Of a stretch of DNA of 41,762 nucleotides, positions 37,214 to 41,762 are shown piece by piece; within the stretch, counting starts at the first letter, position 1, and each line of letters begins with the position of its first letter. A program made the position numbers and the translations under genes. Below the pieces are notes generated by a model. It was not told where the DNA came from. It did no database searches and saw nothing but the letters and a program-made list of their open reading frames with translations. The stretch covers positions 1 through 41,762 of the forward strand of contig CANTFK010000516.1 of assembly GCA_947646735.1 (NCBI GenBank), read 5' to 3'. This stretch comes from Peronospora farinosa (lineage: Eukaryota; Oomycota; Peronosporomycetes; Peronosporales; Peronosporaceae).

Positions 37214-40184
37214 TCGATCGACGATCCTGATCGACAAGTGTGATCGACGATCGTAACCTCGATCCAGAGAGCCGATCGCGAGATGTAACTTGTTACAGAT
37301 CGATCGTCACCTCGATCGACGATCGTGATCGACAAGTGTGATCGACGATTGTGACAAGTGTGATCGACGATCGTAACCTCGATCCAGAAAGCCGATCGAG
37401 AGATGTAACTGGTTACAGATCGATCGTCACCTCGATCGACGATCGTGATCGACAAGTGTGATCGACGATTGTGACAAGTGTGATCGACGATCGTAACCTC
37501 GATCCAGAAAGCCGATCGAGAGATGTAACTGGTTGCAGATCGATCGTAACCTCGATCGACGATCGTGATCGACAAGTGTGATCGACGATCGTGATCGACA
37601 AGTGTGATCGACGATCGTGATCGACAAGTGTAATTGACGATCGTAACCTCGATCTAGAAAGCCGATCGCGAGATGTAACTGGTTACAGATCGATCGTAAC
37701 CTCGATCGACGATCGTGATCGACAAGTGTGATCGACGATCGTAACCTCGATCCAGAAAGCCGATCGCGAGATGTAACTGGTTACAGATCGATCGTAACCT
37801 CGATCGACGATCGTGATCGACAAGTGTGATCGACGATCGTGATCGACAAGTGTGATCGACGATCGTAACCTCGATCCAGAAAGCCGATCGAGAGATGTAA
37901 CTGGTTACAGATCGATCGTCACCTCGATCGACGATCGTGATCGACAAGTGTGATCGACGATTGTGACAAGTGTGATCGACGATCGTAACCTCGATCCAGA
38001 AAGCCGATCGAGAGATGTAACTGGTTACAGATCGATCGTAACCTCGATCGACGATCGTGATCGACAAGTGTGATCGACGATCGTGATCGACAAGTGTGAT
38101 CGACGATCGTGATCGACAAGTGTAATTGACGATCGTAACCTCGATCTAGAAAGCCGATCGCGAGATGTAACTGGTTACAGATCGATCGTAACCTCGATCG
38201 ACGATCGTGATCGACAAGTGTGATCGACGATCGTAACCTCGATCCAGAAAGCCGATCGCGAGATGTAACTGGTTACAGATCGATCGTAACCTCGATCGAC
38301 GATCGTGATCGACAAGTGTGATCGACGATCGTGATCGACAAGTGTGATCGACGATCGTAACCTCGATCCAGAAAGCCGATCGCGAGATGTAACTGGTTAC
38401 AGATCGATCGTAACCTCGATCGACGATCGTGATCGACAAGTGTGATCGACAAGTGTGATTGACGATCGTAACCTCGATCCAGAAAGCCGATCGCGAGATG
38501 TAACTGGTTACAGATCGATCGTAACCTCGATCGACGATCGTGATCGACAAGTGTGATCGACGATCGTAACCTCGATCCAGAAAACCGATCGCGAGATGTA
38601 ACTTGTTACAGATCGATCGTAACCTCGATCGACGATCGTGATCGACAAGTGTGATCGACGATCGTGATCGACAAGTGTGATCGACGATCGTAACCTCGAT
38701 CCAGAAAGCCGATCGCGAGATGTAACTGGTTACAGATCGATCGTAACCTCGATCGACGATCCTGATCGACAAGTGTGATCGACGATCGTAACCTCGATCC
38801 AGAGAGCCGATCGCGAGATGTAACTTGTTACAGATCGATCGTCACCTCGATCGACGATCGTGATCGACAAGTGTGATCGACGATTGTGACAAGTGTGATC
38901 GACGATCGTAACCTCGATCCAGAAAGCCGATCGAGAGATGTAACTGGTTACAGATCGATCGTCACCTCGATCGACGATCGTGATCGACAAGTGTGATCGA
39001 CGATTGTGACAAGTGTGATCGACGATCGTAACCTCGATCCAGAAAGCCGATCGAGAGATGTAACTGGTTACAGATCGATCGTAACCTCGATCGACGATCG
39101 TGATCGACAAGTGTGGTCGACGATCGTGATCGACAAGTGTGATCGGCGATCGTAACCTCGATCTAGAAAGCCGTTCGCGAGATGTAACTGGTTACAGATC
39201 GATCGTAACCTCGATCGACGATCGTGATCGACAAGTGTGATCGACGATCGTGATCGACAAGTGTGATCGACGATCGTAACCTCGATCCAGAAAGCCGATC
39301 GCGAGATGTAACTGGTTACAGATCGATCGTAACCTCGATCGACGATCGTGATCGACAAGTGTGATCGACGATCGTAACCTCGATCCAGAGAGCCGATCGC
39401 GAGATGTAACTTGTTACAGATCGATCGTCACCTCGATCGACGATCGTGATCGACAAGTGTGATCGACGATTGTGACAAGTGTGATCGACGATCGTAACCT
39501 CGATCCAGAAAGCCGATCGAGAGATGTAACTGGTTACAGATCGATCGTCACCTCGATCGACGATCGTGATCGACAAGTGTGATCGACGATTGTGACAAGT
39601 GTGATCGACGATCGTAACCTCGATCCAGAAAGCCGATCGAGAGATGTAACTGGTTACAGATCGATCGTAACCTCGATCGACGATCGTGATCGACAAGTGT
39701 GATCGACGATCGTGATCGACAAGTGTGATCGACGATCGTGATCGACAAGTGTAATTGACGATCGTAACCTCGATCTAGAAAGCCGATCGCGAGATGTAAC
39801 TGGTTACAGATCGATCGTAACCTCGATCGACGATCGTGATCGACAAGTGTGATCGACGATCGTAACCTCGATCCAGAGAGCCGATCGCGAGATGTAACTT
39901 GTTACAGATCGATCGTCACCTCGATCGACGATCGTGATCGACAAGTGTGATCGACGATTGTGACAAGTGTGATCGACGATCGTAACCTCGATCCAGAAAG
40001 CCGATCGAGAGATGTAACTGGTTACAGATCGATCGTCACCTCGATCGACGATCGTGATCGACAAGTGTGATCGACGATTGTGACAAGTGTGATCGACGAT
40101 CGTAACCTCGATCCAGAAAGCCGATCGAGAGATGTAACTGGTTACAGATCGATCGTAACCTCGATCGACGATCGTGATCGACAA
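37195..40184. repeat. Four copies of a 381-bp cassette with gatcgagagatg
   Basis: Closely similar cassettes occur at 37195-37575, 38730-39110, 39316-39696 and 39804-40184. Each has a gagagcc/acttgtt/gtcacc unit followed by two units with gatcgagagatg, separated by 22-bp shortened X-Y modules. The gatcgagagatg change is otherwise almost absent (one unit near 22922). It appears to have arisen late and spread locally. Units with gtgtaattgacg (near 37631, 38123, 39751 and 40213) are also confined here. Confidence 0.85.
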
Positions 40185-41762
40185 GTGTGATCGACGATCG
40201 TGATCGACAAGTGTAATTGACGATCGTAACCTCGATCTAGAAAGCCGATCGCGAGATGTAACTGGTTACAGATCGATCGTAACCTCGATCGACGATCGTG
40301 ATCGACAAGTGTGATCGACGATCGTAACCTCGATCCAGAAAGCCGATCGCGAGATGTAACTGGTTACAGATCGATCGTAACCTCGATCGACGATCGTGAT
40401 CGACAAGTGTGATCGACGATCGTAACCTCGATCCAGAAAGCCGATCGCGAGATGTAACTGGTTACAGATCGATCGTAACCTCGATCGACGATCGTGATCG
40501 ACAAGTGTGATCGACGATCGTGATCGACAAGTGTGATCGACGATCGTAACCTCGATCCAGAAAGCCGATCGCGAGATGTAACTGGTTACAGATCGATCGT
40601 AACCTCGATCGACGATCGTGATCGACAAGTGTGATCGACGATCGTGATCGACAAGTGTGATTGACGATCGTAACCTCGATCCAGAAAGCCGATCGCGAGA
40701 TGTAACTGGTTACAGATCGATCGTAACCTCGATCGACGATCGTGATCGACAAGTGTGATCGACGATCGTAACCTCGATCCAGAAAACCGATCGCGAGATG
40801 TAACTTGTTACAGATCGATCGTAACCTCGATCGACGATCGTGATCGACAAGTGTGATCGACGATTGTGACAAGTGTGATCGACGATCGTAACCTCGATCC
40901 AGAAAGCCGATCGCGAGATGTAACTGGTTACAGATCGATCGTAACCTCGATCGACGATCGTGATCGACAAGTGTGGTCGACGATCGTGATCGACAAGTGT
41001 GATCGGCGATCGTAACCTCGATCTAGAAAGCCGTTCGCGAGATGTAACTGGTTACAGATCGATCGTAACCTCGATCGACGATCGTGAACGACAAGTGTGG
41101 TCGACGATCGTGACAAGTGTGATCGACGATCGTAACCTCGATCCAGAAAGCCGATCGCGAGATGTAACTGGTTACAGATCGATCGTAACCTCGATCGACG
41201 ATCGTGATCGACAAGTGTGATCGACGATCGTGATCGACAAGTGTGATCGACGATCGTAACCTCGATCTAGAAAGCCGATCGCAAGATGTAACTGGTTACA
41301 GATCGATCGTAACCTTGATCGACGATCGTGATCGACAAGTGTGATCGACGATCGTAACCTCGATCCAGAAAGCCGATCGCGAGATGTAACTGGTTACAGA
41401 TCGATCGTAACCTCGATCGACGATCGTGATCGACAAGTGTGATCGACGATTGTGACAAGTGTGATCGACGATCGTAACCTCGATCTAGAAAGCCGATCGC
41501 AAGATGTAACTGGTTACAGATCGATCGTAACCTGATCGACGATCCTGATCGACAAGTGTGATCGACGATCGTAACCTCGATCCAGGGAGCCGATCGCGAG
41601 ATGTAACTGGTTACAGATCGATCGTAACCTCGATCGACGATCGTGATCGACAAGTGTGATCGACGATCGTAACCTCGATCTAGAAAGCCGAACGCGAGAT
41701 GTAACTTGTTACAGATCGATCGTCACCTCGATCGACGATCGTGATCGACAAGTGTGATCGAC
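40185..41762. repeat. Right-hand array segment
   Basis: No gene is present. The units are 98- and 124-bp forms with gtggtcgac, gatcggcg and gccgttcgcg variants near 40976-41105. A 1-bp deletion (gtaacctgatcg) occurs near 41531 and a unique cagggagcc near 41583. The array is cut by the window edge 7 bases into an X module. Confidence 0.88.

Larger units (their letters stand above)
1..41762. repeat. Satellite DNA array, 98-bp monomer, filling the window
   Basis: The window is made only of head-to-tail copies of one repeat. Modules are X (gatcgacgatcgt), Y (gatcgacaagtgt) and Z, a 59-bp core that begins aacctcgatccag, has gtaactggttac at its centre and ends cgtaacctc. The basic unit is X-Z-X-Y, 98 bp. 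Insertion of a further X-Y gives 124 bp, a 22-bp shortened X-Y gives 120 bp, and a 7-bp loss in Z gives 91 bp. All copies lie in the same orientation. The consensus is 50% G+C with 14 CpG, 9 GATC and 5 CGATCG per 98 bp. Neither end reaches unique DNA, so the true array is longer. Family knowledge: arrays of this length and uniformity are typical of eukaryotic heterochromatin. Chromosomal location and species are unknown, and I do not recognise the family. Confidence 0.97.

Noticed and set aside
1..41762. CRISPR array
   Set aside because: The units are head-to-tail with no unique spacers between them. The sequence between any two copies is itself the repeat.
1..41762. Centromere function through a CENP-B box
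   Set aside because: I see no match to the CENP-B box core (TTCG...CGGG). A centromeric role remains possible but cannot be read from sequence alone.
1..41762. Telomeric repeats, rDNA spacer, tRNA-derived repeat or embedded transposon
   Set aside because: No TTAGG-type repeats, rRNA or tRNA features, terminal repeats with target duplications or transposase-like frames were seen anywhere in the window.

Overview
The whole 41,762-base window is one uninterrupted satellite DNA array. I found no gene, RNA gene, transposon or unique-sequence island. Every stretch I read is a variant of one 98-bp monomer, and the array runs off both ends: it starts 4 bases before the end of a 13-bp module and stops 7 bases into another.

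The monomer resolves into three modules. X is the 13-mer gatcgacgatcgt, Y is the 13-mer gatcgacaagtgt, and Z is a 59-bp core that begins aacctcgatccag and ends cgtaacctc. The standard monomer is X-Z-X-Y (13+59+13+13 = 98). Other spacings come from the same modules: 124 bp (an extra X-Y), 120 bp (an extra X-Y with 4 bp lost, so 22 bp), 91 bp (7 bp lost inside Z), 85 bp (a missing Y) and 111 bp (an extra Y). From these spacings I estimate 370-400 copies of Z in the window; this is an estimate, not a count.

A second level of organisation lies above the monomer. Blocks of several monomers sharing rare variants are duplicated in tandem or at a distance, with offsets of 346, 554, 662 (two separate places), 688, 1033, 1178, 1521, 1716, 2302, 3773, 4848 and about 7,600 bp. 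The left third (about 1-14.5 kb) is rich in plain 98- and 120-bp units and distant block copies. The middle (about 14.5-32.9 kb) is built from repeated cassettes with linked variants. A block near 33-36 kb is close to consensus. The right end (about 36-41.8 kb) has its own variant set. This is the pattern expected of satellite DNA evolving by unequal exchange and local homogenisation.

Organism: tens of kilobases of pure satellite with nested higher-order repeats point to eukaryotic heterochromatin (centromeric, pericentromeric, subtelomeric or sex-chromosome). I do not recognise the family and cannot name the species. The consensus is 50% G+C with 14 CpG and 9 GATC per 98 bp, so it shows no sign of CpG decay; this argues against a heavily CpG-methylated germline.

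No coding function is supported. The consensus has no ATG on the minus strand, and its only plus-strand ATG is followed directly by TAA. The long open frames start at TTG or GTG and pass through different reading frames of the same DNA. The most unusual internal structure is a pair of back-to-back 21-bp near-palindromes, each with one extra base at its seventh position, next to a TGTAAC/GTTACA dyad.
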